Source: Fibrobacterota bacterium
Lineage (GTDB): Bacteria > Fibrobacterota > Fibrobacteria > UBA11236
Length of the DNA: 64,000 nucleotides
Assembly: GCA_019509785.1 (NCBI GenBank)
Contig: JAEKLQ010000033.1
Span: 1-64,000, forward strand
Direction: 5' to 3'
The notes beneath the pieces are model-generated. The model saw nothing but the letters and a program-made list of their open reading frames with translations, made no database searches and was not told the origin of the DNA. Shown here in pieces: positions 1 to 8,293 of the stretch (its first letter is position 1; every line of letters begins with the position of its first letter). Made by a program: the position numbers and the translations under genes.

Positions 1-204
1 GCCCAGCGGCGTAGAAGCGGAACCGACTCCGATTCCGACTGGCGCGCCTACCGTCGTACTTGGGAATACGTAGGATGGGCTTGAGGTCGAAGCAGACCAA
101 CTTTGCGCATGGGTTAGTCCCATGCCGGCGATTCCGATGGCCAAGATTACCGCCAGCCAACTTGGAATCCGCGATTTGATAGATCCCGATCTTTGAAATC
201 CCAT
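1..204 (-). CDS. Secreted protein, N-terminal part only (cut by window edge)
   Basis: Reading leftwards from an ATG at 204, the frame stays open to the window edge and gives 68 residues. The first 33 or so look like a signal peptide: a basic start (QRSGSIKSR), a hydrophobic stretch (WLAVILAIGIAGMGL) and a THA-Q cleavage site. The mature part starts Ser/Thr-rich. A purine-rich AAAGGCGA lies about seven bases before this ATG, which is why I prefer it over in-frame ATGs further upstream. The protein is probably exported; its function cannot be told from this fragment. Confidence 0.6.
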   Translation of the reverse strand, partial: MGFQRSGSIKSRIPSWLAVILAIGIAGMGLTHAQSWSASTSSPSYVFPSTTVGAPVGIGVGSASTPLG

Positions 205-726
205 ATGTATTCGCCTTTCATCCATTGTCATGTCCCGCATAAGGGTGTCTAGGCCGCCAACTCTTTATTCCCAGTCACCGCCCAATGCCGGGCGCCGTGG
301 AAAACACGGTTATCCAAAACGACCGTATAAGCAACTTTCGCGGGCATTGATGCATCATCGAATGCACGTAGCTGATCCCTACCGGCATTGGTTCTTGAAT
401 CGCGGGAAACCGATTGTCCGCCCAAAATGTAGTCCGGCCGGAATAAACCATCAAACAAATTCGCAAGCGAACTTTAAGATTCAGGCACCATTGGAGGTGG
501 TGTTAGCATGCTGGAGTTCGGTTCGAGGGGAGACGAGCTGTAACACTAATGGACACAGTGATTTATTGTAATCAATCTGTTCCAGGCGCGAAGACGAACG
601 TAAATGAGTCGGTCGAAGCGGAGGGGGAATTGCCAAACGCAATTCCAAAACAATTCGAAACTATACAGACGTTCGAAAAGTAAGTATGGAGTGCGGGATT
701 ATTGGAATCGTAGCGAGAGGAGTCGA
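205..726. other. AT-richer stretch with no supported gene
   Basis: About 520 bases lie between the cut-off secreted gene and the HPt gene. The composition is visibly more AT-rich than the rest of the window. Short open frames exist on both strands, but none has a convincing ribosome site, a conserved motif or typical codon use. It may hold promoter sequence for the leftward secreted gene or the remains of a decayed gene. Confidence 0.5.
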
Positions 727-1107
727 TTAGGGATTGGGGTTCGCAGCTTCCTGCCCCCACAGATCCCGCTCCGCCCTCAGGCTCTTGATCGCCTCTTCCA
801 GGATCGTCTCCAGGATGCCCAAGGCTTCCCCGATATGTTCCTTGAGGCCGATGCTCGCCATCTCTTCTAGGCGCTCGGCGGTTTCCTGGACCTTGGTCGC
901 GCCCAGGTTGGCGGAACTGGCCTTCAGGGAATGCGCGATCAAATGGATCGCTTTCAGATCGGGGATCTGCAAGCTGGCGCGCGCCGATTCGATGCGCTTC
1001 GGCGCTTGCGCCACGAAGTTGTCGATCATGCGGAGTAGGAAATCCTTACCGCCGATGTTGTAGAGATTGACTAGGGCGCTCTTGTCGATGGTCTTCACCG
1101 ATTTCAT
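727..1107 (-). CDS. Stand-alone HPt (histidine phosphotransfer) protein
   Basis: This 126-residue protein is a single HPt domain, a cytoplasmic helical module that passes phosphate between response-regulator receiver domains. The phospho-acceptor is His59 in IAHSLKASSANLGA, a near-textbook HPt signature. No kinase or receiver gene is adjacent, so it is an orphan relay protein. The hybrid kinases near 58.6-62.7 kb are possible partners; the second lacks an HPt domain of its own. There is no clear ribosome site. Instead TAAAAT lies exactly six bases before the ATG, which suggests a leaderless mRNA. Confidence 0.85.
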   Translation of the reverse strand: MKSVKTIDKSALVNLYNIGGKDFLLRMIDNFVAQAPKRIESARASLQIPDLKAIHLIAHSLKASSANLGATKVQETAERLEEMASIGLKEHIGEALGILETILEEAIKSLRAERDLWGQEAANPNP

Positions 1108-1113
1108 GGTCCC

Positions 1114-1119
1114 ATTTTA
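1114..1119 (-). promoter_or_regulatory. -10 element of the HPt gene, leaderless spacing
   Basis: On the minus strand TAAAAT is followed by six bases and then the ATG at 1107. Transcription would therefore start on the A of the start codon. No good -35 hexamer is seen. Confidence 0.4.
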
Positions 1120-1216
1120 CCATACCCGCGGATCAGGATCCTAGGGAGGGGTTGGGCGGCTCCCGTCGAAGCGAGCGGCCCAGGGAGGCAGGGGGCAAAA
1201 TGTACCTTTACGGCCC

Positions 1217-2794
1217 ATGCGCGTATCGTCAACGGCCCGGACGCCGCTCATGGCTTGTCTGCGGCGATGCTTCCGGAATTCCGCCATTCCGCACGGTTCC
1301 AGCCTTGAGTCCGGATCGTCTCGGCCTTCCCTAGGGCCGGAATCGGCCTCCCGGCGCGATTTCGTAAAAGGAGCCCTGGCCTTGGGGGCGGCGGCCTTGG
1401 TCCCCGCTTGCAGGCCCAAGGATTCCGGTGCCCCGCGCATCGCCATCGTCGGGGCCGGGATCGCGGGATTGCATGCCGCCCATGTGCTGGCCAAAGGGGG
1501 CGTTTCCTCCGAAGTTTTCGAAGCTGGGGCCCGCGCCGGCGGGCGGATCCTGACCTTGCAAGGCTTGATGGCCGACGGGCTCTGGACCGAAGCCGGGGGC
1601 GAGTTCATCGATTCCTCCCATGCGGACATGCTGTCCTTGGCCAAGGAGTTCGGGATCGAAGTACAAGACGCCTTGGGCGGGGATCGGGCCGGGCTTATCG
1701 AGAACGCCTGGCTTTTCGGCGGGAAGGCGCGCAGCGAAGCGGAGGTGGCCGCGGCCGTCAAAGACGCATCCGGGGCGATGGCCAGGGACATGGCCGCTTT
1801 GCCGCCAGGGATATCCGCTGGAGCTGGAGGCTTGGCGGCGGATCTCGACAAGCTTTCCGTGTCCGCTTATTTGCAAAGCCGGGGGGTAACCGGTTGGTTA
1901 CGTGACTTGATCGAGACCGCCTACGTGGGCGAGTTCGATTTGGACGCGGGCGATCAGTCCTGCCTCAATCTGCTGACCATGGTTTCCTGGGACGTGTCCG
2001 AGGGACGCTTCAAGGTCTTCGGGGAAAGCGATGAAAGGTATCGCCTGAAAGGCGGCAATCAAACCCTGACCGATGCGTTGGCGGCCAAGTACGCGGACCG
2101 CATCCGCTTCGCGCATCGGCTGGAAGCGATTGATGCAGAAGGCGGCGGCTACCGGCTTTCCTTCCAGACCGGGGGCGGTTCCGTGGAGCGGAGGGCCGAT
2201 GCGGTGATCCTGACCTTGCCCTTCACCTTGCTTCGCAACGTTGATATACGCGTCGATCTGCCTCCCGGCAAACGGAAGGCCATCGCCGAACTCGGGTATG
2301 GGACGAACGCCAAGCTTTTCCTGGGCTACTCGGCGCGCCCTTGGCGCAAGGCCGGGTATTCCGGGACCTTCTACACGGATGGCCTGGTCCAGAACGGATG
2401 GGATCATACCCGCACGCAAGCGGGACCGGCGGGAGGCATCACCATCTTTCAGGGTGGTTCGGCGGGACTGGAATTGGGGAAGCGAAGCCCTTCCTCGCAA
2501 GCGGAAGAGTTCTCCAAGGTCTTGGATGCCATGTTCCCGGGCAGCCAAGCGGCCCGGAACGGGAGTACGGGCGCCTTCCATTGGCCCACCTATCCGTGGT
2601 CCCTGGGAAGCTACGCCTCGTACAAGGTCGGGCAATGGACCACTCTGGCAGGCGAGGAATCCAAACCGGTGGGAAACCTGTTCTTCGGCGGCGAACATTG
2701 CAGCCGGGATTTCCAGGGCTATATGAACGGCGGGGCGGAGACGGGCCGCCGCGCGGCCGAGGCGGTTTTATCCAAATGGAGAAAGGGCTCCTGA
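1217..2794 (+). CDS. Flavin monoamine oxidase family protein, Tat-exported
   Basis: An FAD-dependent amine oxidase of about 525 residues. The dinucleotide-binding motif is at residues 78-84 (VGAGIAG), followed by a Glu at the end of the second strand (FEAG) and GGR. Near the C-terminus NLFFGGEHC and GYMNGGAETG match the family's closing FAD-contact motif. A twin-arginine signal (SRRDFVKG, residues 45-52) precedes a hydrophobic stretch ending LVPAC, so the folded flavoprotein is probably exported and may be lipid-anchored. The signal sits unusually far from the first ATG; an ATG at 1250 is an alternative and neither has a good ribosome site. The substrate (polyamine or amino acid) cannot be inferred. 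Confidence 0.85.
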   Translation: MRVSSTARTPLMACLRRCFRNSAIPHGSSLESGSSRPSLGPESASRRDFVKGALALGAAALVPACRPKDSGAPRIAIVGAGIAGLHAAHVLAKGGVSSEVFEAGARAGGRILTLQGLMADGLWTEAGGEFIDSSHADMLSLAKEFGIEVQDALGGDRAGLIENAWLFGGKARSEAEVAAAVKDASGAMARDMAALPPGISAGAGGLAADLDKLSVSAYLQSRGVTGWLRDLIETAYVGEFDLDAGDQSCLNLLTMVSWDVSEGRFKVFGESDERYRLKGGNQTLTDALAAKYADRIRFAHRLEAIDAEGGGYRLSFQTGGGSVERRADAVILTLPFTLLRNVDIRVDLPPGKRKAIAELGYGTNAKLFLGYSARPWRKAGYSGTFYTDGLVQNGWDHTRTQAGPAGGITIFQGGSAGLELGKRSPSSQAEEFSKVLDAMFPGSQAARNGSTGAFHWPTYPWSLGSYASYKVGQWTTLAGEESKPVGNLFFGGEHCSRDFQGYMNGGAETGRRAAEAVLSKWRKGS

Positions 2795-2807
2795 GGGCCA
2801 TTTAATC

Positions 2808-2840
2808 AAAAAAGTAAGGCCGGACCCGTGAGTCCGGCCT
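2808..2840 (-). terminator. Intrinsic terminator for the Gly/Ser/Thr-rich lipoprotein gene
   Basis: A perfect 9-bp stem (2817-2825 with 2832-2840) has a six-base loop. On the minus strand it is followed closely by a run of six T (2808-2813). It lies just past the end of the leftward lipoprotein gene; the stem may also slow the converging amine oxidase transcript. Confidence 0.8.
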
Positions 2841-2855
2841 GATTCGGATGCAATC

Positions 2856-3698
2856 CTACATACCGCCGGATCCGGAGCTCCCGCCCGTTCCGGTCCCGGT
2901 GCCAGAACCCGTGGCTCCTCCGGTTCCCGTACCCGATCCGGTTCCCGTGCCCAAGCCGCCATCGGTGCCGATGCCGCCTACGCCGGTTCCCGTGCCTTGG
3001 TTGGTGCCGGTGCCCATGTCGGTGCCGGTTCCGATATCCGTACCCGAACCTCCGGTGCCTCCGGGGGCGCCGGGGCCGGTGGCCGGCATATTGGTGCTAT
3101 CGGTGCCGGTGCTGCCGGTCGTGGTCGTATCGGCCGTATGGCGCTTGCTCTTCTTATGGGTCTTGGATTTCCCGTGGTGCTTCGTCTTGCCGGTATCCGT
3201 GGCCATTCCGGTATCGCCGGTACCGCCGATTCCCGAACTGCTGCCCGAAATGCCGGTCCCGCGGCTATCGCTGCGATGGCCGCTTTGCGCCCCGGTGGAT
3301 CCCTGGGTATCCAAAGCGCCCGTGCCGTAGGTAGCCGAACTCGAAGAATTGTTCGCGGCGCCGGAGCTACTCGACCCGTAGGACGATCCCCCGGTGCCGC
3401 TGGACGAAGAACCCATGCCGGTTCCCGAAGACGATCCCGAGGTCGACCCGAGGCTATCGGATCCGTAAACGGAGGAACCCTTCCCATAGGCGGAATCCGA
3501 ACCGTAAGCCGAACCGCCCAGGCCGGAACCCGAGGATCCGTAACCCGTCCCGGTTCCATTGTTCACGGAGCCTTGGGACGAAGATGAACCGTTTTGCGCG
3601 CCATACTGGTTCTTATGGTCCTTATTGCATGCGACCACCATCAGGCCGGCGGAAGCGAGCACGGCCATCGATTTCATGAGAACGCGTTTCTTGGCCAT
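2856..3698 (-). CDS. Low-complexity Gly/Ser/Thr-rich lipoprotein
   Basis: About 280 residues. A lipoprotein signal (KRVLMKSMAVLASAG...) ends in the lipobox VVAC, so the mature protein should be anchored by its N-terminal Cys. The rest is mostly Gly, Ser and Thr with repeats such as GTGTG, GSSSG and SAYGSDS, interrupted by a short basic patch (KTKHHGKSKTHKKSKRH) near the middle. The ATG at 3698 is chosen because AAAGGA lies at proper spacing before it; an upstream in-frame ATG at 3716 is less likely. Disordered spacer or surface-adhesive proteins look like this, but no family is recognised. The repeats explain the skewed base pattern of this stretch. Confidence 0.75.
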   Translation of the reverse strand: MAKKRVLMKSMAVLASAGLMVVACNKDHKNQYGAQNGSSSSQGSVNNGTGTGYGSSGSGLGGSAYGSDSAYGKGSSVYGSDSLGSTSGSSSGTGMGSSSSGTGGSSYGSSSSGAANNSSSSATYGTGALDTQGSTGAQSGHRSDSRGTGISGSSSGIGGTGDTGMATDTGKTKHHGKSKTHKKSKRHTADTTTTGSTGTDSTNMPATGPGAPGGTGGSGTDIGTGTDMGTGTNQGTGTGVGGIGTDGGLGTGTGSGTGTGGATGSGTGTGTGGSSGSGGM

Positions 3699-3865
3699 AG
3701 GAAAATCCTTTCCCAATGCCCCTGTAAGGAGCGGGTTAAATCGCAGGGTCCTTCTTTACCCTCATATCGAACCGGAAACGAGACTCTCTTTGAAGTTAAG
3801 TTTTGGGAAACACGGATGCTACCCTCCCTCCAGCCCGCGCGGCTACGGGGCTGGCGGCCGCAGGG

Positions 3866-3895
3866 TGGACTCGGTTCGGCGAGTATTCGTATAAT
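3866..3895 (+). promoter_or_regulatory. Possible promoter of the serine hydrolase gene
   Basis: A perfect TATAAT (3890-3895) has TGGACT (3866-3871) 18 bases upstream. Transcription would start near 3902, about 30 bases before the TTG start at 3934. The -35 box matches consensus at only four of six bases. Confidence 0.4.
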
Positions 3896-3933
3896 GTTGG
3901 CGGCTTCCAACCTCAACGAATCCGGTTCCGTAA

Positions 3934-6192
3934 TTGCGATCGACACTTCTTGGATTATCCACCGCCGTCTCTTTGGCCCTCACCCCGGCCTTCGCCCTTC
4001 CCCCGCGGAAAACCGCGTCGCCTTCCATCCGCGCAACGCCCTCCCCCGCGCGCGCGCTACGGCTTCCCGCGGTACGGCTCCCTCTGCGGGAGATCCGTTT
4101 GGGACAGGACCTCGCGGCTTGGAAACTTTCCGCCGACACCCTGCGGGCCCAAGGCTACCGGCCGATTTCGCTGGATGCCGAAGGGACGCCGGCGCATCCC
4201 GCCTTGGCGACCGTATGGACGCGTTCTCCCGGGCCTGATTGGGCCCTGGCGGAACCGGCCGCAGGAGCGTCCCTGCTTTCCGCGCTGGGCCGCTGGGATG
4301 CCAAGGGCTACCGGCCCGTCGAGATGGCGGCCTTGACCACTCCCGATTCCGCCGAAGTCGCGCCCGGGATCGCGGCCGATGCCGCGCCCGAATTCACGAC
4401 CGCATTTGCGGTCCTTCTCTACAAGGACGGCCGCACCGCCGACGCCCGCTTTGATCTTGATCAGGAACGCTTCCAAGCGGCTTGCGATTCGGCGCGCCAG
4501 GCGCATTCCAAATGCGATTGGATCGAGGCTTACGGCGATGCCGCGCATCCCCGCTTCGCCGCCATTTTCGCGCGGGACACTTCCGGTACGCCCTGGAACT
4601 ACAGCTTGGGGGACGACGCGGCCTCGCTTAAGACCAAGCAGGACATTTTCGCCCGCGTTTGGGTGCGCCCCGCGCGCGTGGCGCCCATGCCCGGCGGCCT
4701 GTTCGCCACCGTCTGGGAAGAGAATTCCGCGGGCGCATGGGAATTCCTGCCCGACGCGGATGCCGCGAAAGCGACGGCCCCGCGCGAATCCGGACCGCAA
4801 GCGGCGGAAGCCCGCTGTTGGCCCGGGTCTCCGGGGCGATTTTCCGTATTGTCGAGCGAGGGCGATGCGCCGGCGCCGAAGGCGTGGACGGTGACCGGAC
4901 CCGAGACGCCGGGCCTGGAGGCCTTCGATACTTACATGCGCGAGCTGATGCGGACGCGCGGCGTACGGGCCGGGGCCTTGGCCATCGCGCATGACGGCCG
5001 TCTGGTATTCGCCCATGGATACACCTGGGGCGAGGCGGGCTATCCGATCACCCGCCCCAATAGCCTGTTCCGGGCGGCGAGCTGTAGCAAGCCCCTCACC
5101 AGCATCCTGGTGCACAAGATGTTGCGCGAGGGCGGAGGCGAGGGACGCTCCGGTAGCCCATCCCTGAAAGGGAAAATCCTTTCGGTGCTGCATCTCGGCG
5201 GCGAACCTTCCGATGCCCCTACCGATCCGCGCTTCGGCGACATCACCGTGGATGAATTGCTGACGCATTCGGCGGGATGGGTCCGCTCCAAGGCCAATCC
5301 CGATCCCGTCTTTAACGATTACCCGCCCGGGTCGGATATCCGCAAACGCTTGCCCGCCGACCGGGGCGGGTTCCTCGCCTATATGCTGCGGCAACCTTTG
5401 CAATTCGCGCCCGGCAGCCGCAGCGTGTACGACAATTTCGGCTACTTCCTGCTGGGGCGGATGCTGGAAAGCCTGCCCATGGGAGTGGGCAAGAGCTACC
5501 AGTCCATCGCCGATGATCTTCTCTTCAAGCCCCTCGGGCTCTCCCGTCCGCGCTTCGGAGGCAGCAAATACGAAGAACGCGCCTCCGGCGAAGTCCTTTA
5601 CCATACGTCGGTCCCCTATCTGCAAGCCAATCCGTCCCGCGGGGGAGCGCCCTGGGTGGCAGGTGGCTACGGGGATTTCGACGTAAGCAATATGGACGCC
5701 GCCGGGGCTTGGCTGCTCTCGGCTCCCGATTACGCCAAGGTGCTCGCCGCCTTCGACCTGGGCGCCGCCAACCCCATCCTCGGCCCCCAGGCCACGGCCA
5801 CCATGTGGGGCCAAAGCGGGTTCGGCGAAGCCCTGCGCGGCTGGTTCGCACTCAAGCTCCCGGACGGCAACGGGGATACGGCCGTCGCCAAATGGCATAA
5901 CGGGCTTTTCCCGGGCACCTCGACCCTGGTTTTTTATCACCCTCAAAAATGGTCATTCGTGATGTTCCTGAACCGGGACCTGTCGCCGCAACCGGACGGC
6001 CCGCATGAAGGCCGGGATTTGGCCCACCTGGCCGCCCATGTAAAGGCCTGGCCCCCGGACGATCTTTTCCCCGCCATGGGCATCCCGTCCTTCCGCCAGC
6101 CTGCCATAGGGCCGGAACGGATGGAAGCGCGCACCGCTCCGCTGGACGATTCCGTTTCCGATCCGGGCGCCTTGGCCGGCGATCCGAAATAA
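3934..6192 (+). CDS. Secreted serine hydrolase: tandem-repeat N-terminus plus beta-lactamase domain
   Basis: 752 residues from a TTG start; a stop codon directly upstream in frame excludes an earlier start. A signal peptide ends near residue 21 (AFA). Residues about 70-280 hold several Trp-rich repeats such as GYRPISLDAEG and FAAIFARDTSGTPWNYSL, resembling the bacterial tandem repeat domain often found before these hydrolases. Residues about 325-700 are a class C beta-lactamase/penicillin-binding fold: catalytic Ser383-x-x-Lys386 (SCSK), Tyr499-Asp-Asn501 (YDN) and a later WHNG in the position of the KTG-like motif. It is probably a periplasmic or secreted esterase or peptidase. A true beta-lactamase role is possible but not indicated. 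Confidence 0.85.
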   Translation: MRSTLLGLSTAVSLALTPAFALPPRKTASPSIRATPSPARALRLPAVRLPLREIRLGQDLAAWKLSADTLRAQGYRPISLDAEGTPAHPALATVWTRSPGPDWALAEPAAGASLLSALGRWDAKGYRPVEMAALTTPDSAEVAPGIAADAAPEFTTAFAVLLYKDGRTADARFDLDQERFQAACDSARQAHSKCDWIEAYGDAAHPRFAAIFARDTSGTPWNYSLGDDAASLKTKQDIFARVWVRPARVAPMPGGLFATVWEENSAGAWEFLPDADAAKATAPRESGPQAAEARCWPGSPGRFSVLSSEGDAPAPKAWTVTGPETPGLEAFDTYMRELMRTRGVRAGALAIAHDGRLVFAHGYTWGEAGYPITRPNSLFRAASCSKPLTSILVHKMLREGGGEGRSGSPSLKGKILSVLHLGGEPSDAPTDPRFGDITVDELLTHSAGWVRSKANPDPVFNDYPPGSDIRKRLPADRGGFLAYMLRQPLQFAPGSRSVYDNFGYFLLGRMLESLPMGVGKSYQSIADDLLFKPLGLSRPRFGGSKYEERASGEVLYHTSVPYLQANPSRGGAPWVAGGYGDFDVSNMDAAGAWLLSAPDYAKVLAAFDLGAANPILGPQATATMWGQSGFGEALRGWFALKLPDGNGDTAVAKWHNGLFPGTSTLVFYHPQKWSFVMFLNRDLSPQPDGPHEGRDLAHLAAHVKAWPPDDLFPAMGIPSFRQPAIGPERMEARTAPLDDSVSDPGALAGDPK

Positions 6193-6441
6193 GCGGATCT
6201 CCCCTCCGGAAATAAGCGGATTCCTGCCGGAATATTTGCCCCTTTTTTGACCCGTTTCCAAATCCGCGCCAACTCCGGCAAGTCAAGAATTATCGGTTGG
6301 TTTTAGGGTCATGAAACGTCCCAAAATCCGTCTTCCGGGAAGAATTAACTCAAGCCCGGGGGCTTCCTTTCCATTGCCAATATGAGTGCGCAGCTGGGAC
6401 AATTAAGAGTGTTTAAGAAGAGCCGAAAGAAGGGAAAAGCG

Positions 6442-6762
6442 ATGAGCGCGAAAATCCTGGGTCTGGTCCTCTGCGTTACTGCGATGGCCCTGACCGCCTG
6501 CTCCGCTACCAAGCCGCCGCGCACCGATGCGGACATGGCCCTGATCAAGGCCGCCGAGCGCGGTCAAACCGATCAGATCTACCGCCTGTTGCAGAACGGG
6601 GCCAACGTCAACGCCAAGGATAAGGACGGGTGGACCCCCTATCTGGCCGCCTCGACCATGGGGCAATTGGAAGCCATGCGGGTTCTGCGCGCCTTCGGAG
6701 CCAAGACCGAAGCCGAGGTGGAGGTGGAAAACATCGCCCACCAATACCTCCTCTCCAACTAG
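6442..6762 (+). CDS. Small ankyrin-repeat lipoprotein
   Basis: 106 residues. A lipoprotein signal ends in ALTAC, followed by about two ankyrin repeats (ALIKAAERGQTDQIYRLL, then NGANVNAKDKDGWTPYLAAS), a helical scaffold for protein binding. The ATG at 6442 is chosen over an upstream in-frame ATG at 6382 because a GAAGGGA ribosome site precedes it and the signal peptide then begins at once. It has its own terminator directly downstream, so it is probably a single-gene unit. Its partner is unknown. Confidence 0.8.
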   Translation: MSAKILGLVLCVTAMALTACSATKPPRTDADMALIKAAERGQTDQIYRLLQNGANVNAKDKDGWTPYLAASTMGQLEAMRVLRAFGAKTEAEVEVENIAHQYLLSN

Positions 6763-6792
6763 CCTGCCGCGCTCCCGTGACCTAATTTGTAA

Positions 6793-6814
6793 GAGGCCCC
6801 ACCGGGCCTCTTTT
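6793..6814 (+). terminator. Intrinsic terminator of the ankyrin lipoprotein gene
   Basis: A perfect 7-bp stem GAGGCCC/GGGCCTC with a four-base loop, followed by TTTTCATTTT. It sits 30 bases after the stop codon and 30 bases before the co-chaperone gene. Confidence 0.85.
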
Positions 6815-6843
6815 CATTTTCAAGGGAAGACGGGCGATAAGCG

Positions 6844-7803
6844 ATGGAATTCAAGGACTACTACAAGATCCTAGGGGTTGAGAAGGACGCGGATGCGGAG
6901 GCCATCAAGAAGGCCTACCGCAAGCTGGCCGCTAAGTACCATCCGGATAAGAACCCCGGCAATAAATCGGCGGAAGACCGCTTCAAGGGGATCAACGAGG
7001 CCAACGAGGTGCTCTCCGATCCGGAGAAACGGAAGCGCTACGACCAACTGGGCGCGCATTGGAACGATCCGGGCTTCCAGAACGGGTACCCGGGTGGGCC
7101 TGGCGGCCAACGGGAAGGCGCGGCCGGGGGTCGGCGTCGCTCGCAAACCTTCACGCAAGAGGATCTGGGGGACATCTTCGGCGGAGGGGGATCGTTTTCC
7201 GATTTCTTCGAGACCTACTTCGGGAGCGCAGGGATGGGCGGCGGCAGGGGACCGGGGGCCGGCCGGCAAGGGGGCGCTTGGACCGCTCCGCAGCCGGGAA
7301 CCGATTACCAGGCCGACGTGGAGATCACCTTGGAAGAAGCCTATACCGGGGCGAAAAAGGTTTTCGAGATCAACGGCAAGAAGCTGAAGCTGGCCTTCAA
7401 GCCGGGCATCGCCGATGGCCGGGTGATCCGCATGGAAGGCAAGGGCGGGCCGGGATCGAATGGTGGGCCGGATGGCGATTTCCACCTGCGCATCCACGTC
7501 CTGTCCCACCCGCTTCTCGAACGCCGCGGCGACGACCTGCACTTGATGCTGGACCTGGAGGTTGAGGACGCCGTGGTCGGCAAGAGCGAGGAAATCCGGA
7601 CCTTAGGCGGCAGCGTCAAGCTGCGCATCCCGCCGGAGACGGATAACGGGAAGGTTTTCCGCCTGAAGGGGCAAGGCATGCCGGTGTACGGCAAGTCCGA
7701 TGAACACGGCGATTTGTTCGTTACGGTACGCTTGCGCCTACCGAAGAATCTGAAGCCGGATGAAATCGAATTCTTCCGCAAGATGGCGGAAGGCCGCCGC
7801 TGA
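6844..7803 (+). CDS. CbpA-like DnaJ co-chaperone (no zinc finger)
   Basis: 319 residues. The N-terminal J domain (about 4-69) has the His33-Pro34-Asp35 motif that stimulates DnaK ATPase. A Gly/Phe-rich linker follows (residues about 75-140, with DIFGGGGSFSDFF). Two beta-rich client-binding domains then run from about 150 to 310 with no intervening Cys-rich zinc finger. That makes it the CbpA/DnaJ class B type and not canonical DnaJ. It stands alone here, without dnaK or grpE nearby. Confidence 0.9.
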   Translation: MEFKDYYKILGVEKDADAEAIKKAYRKLAAKYHPDKNPGNKSAEDRFKGINEANEVLSDPEKRKRYDQLGAHWNDPGFQNGYPGGPGGQREGAAGGRRRSQTFTQEDLGDIFGGGGSFSDFFETYFGSAGMGGGRGPGAGRQGGAWTAPQPGTDYQADVEITLEEAYTGAKKVFEINGKKLKLAFKPGIADGRVIRMEGKGGPGSNGGPDGDFHLRIHVLSHPLLERRGDDLHLMLDLEVEDAVVGKSEEIRTLGGSVKLRIPPETDNGKVFRLKGQGMPVYGKSDEHGDLFVTVRLRLPKNLKPDEIEFFRKMAEGRR

Positions 7804-7843
7804 GGCCGGGCGCGCCCCGGCTAAGGGGCGGCCTACCTAGGGG

Positions 7844-8191
7844 TCAGCGCTTCAGGCGGGGGGCCTTGCACACGTTGCAGGGCGCATAGCCCTTCTTCAT
7901 GGCTTCGCCCACGGTGATTTCCTTGCCCGCGCCCTTCAGGTAACGGCAGCCTTTCAAATGGTAGCGGCTTCCGGATTTCCCCAGGTAGACGACGGTGGAC
8001 GCGCTGGCTTCGCCGGCGGTGGCAGGGGCTGCGGCCGGTGCGCCGGTGGCCGGGGCCGTCGCGGCAGGCGCCGCCGAATCGACGCTCTTGGCCGGGGGGG
8101 TCGCGGCTTTCGCCTTCGGGGCGGCTTGGGCCAGCATGGCGCCCAAGGACAGGGTGAGGGCGAAAAGGACGGACGAAGGCTTAAAGGGCAT
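7844..8191 (-). CDS. Small secreted protein with a YHxxxCxxL C-terminal domain
   Basis: 115 residues. A signal peptide (MPFKPSSVLFALTLSLGAMLAQA) leads into an Ala/Pro/Thr-rich linker and a compact C-terminal module, RYHLKGCRYLKG...GYAPCNVCKAP. Modules with this YH, Cys and CxxC pattern occur at the ends of various secreted proteins and probably bind metal or form disulfides. The ATG at 8191 has GGAG well placed upstream; earlier in-frame ATGs would bury the signal peptide. It converges on the co-chaperone gene. The function is unknown. Confidence 0.7.
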   Translation of the reverse strand: MPFKPSSVLFALTLSLGAMLAQAAPKAKAATPPAKSVDSAAPAATAPATGAPAAAPATAGEASASTVVYLGKSGSRYHLKGCRYLKGAGKEITVGEAMKKGYAPCNVCKAPRLKR

Positions 8192-8293
8192 CGAAGTCTC
8201 CATTTTTAGGTTCAGTCTAAAGCGGTCCAAAATCCAGATCCGAAATTACTACCCGGAACCCCCTGGTTTCAAGCGGACGGGGGATCCCATCCT

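Noticed and set aside
2856-3600. Short repeated units considered as a CRISPR array or tandem repeat
   Set aside because: Repeats are imperfect, of codon-sized GGN/TCN/ACN pattern and inside an open reading frame; no regular spacers exist. No CRISPR array is seen anywhere in the window.
4057-5946. A 629-codon open frame on the minus strand
   Set aside because: It lies wholly antisense to the serine hydrolase, which has a signal peptide and catalytic motifs; long antisense frames are common in high-GC DNA.
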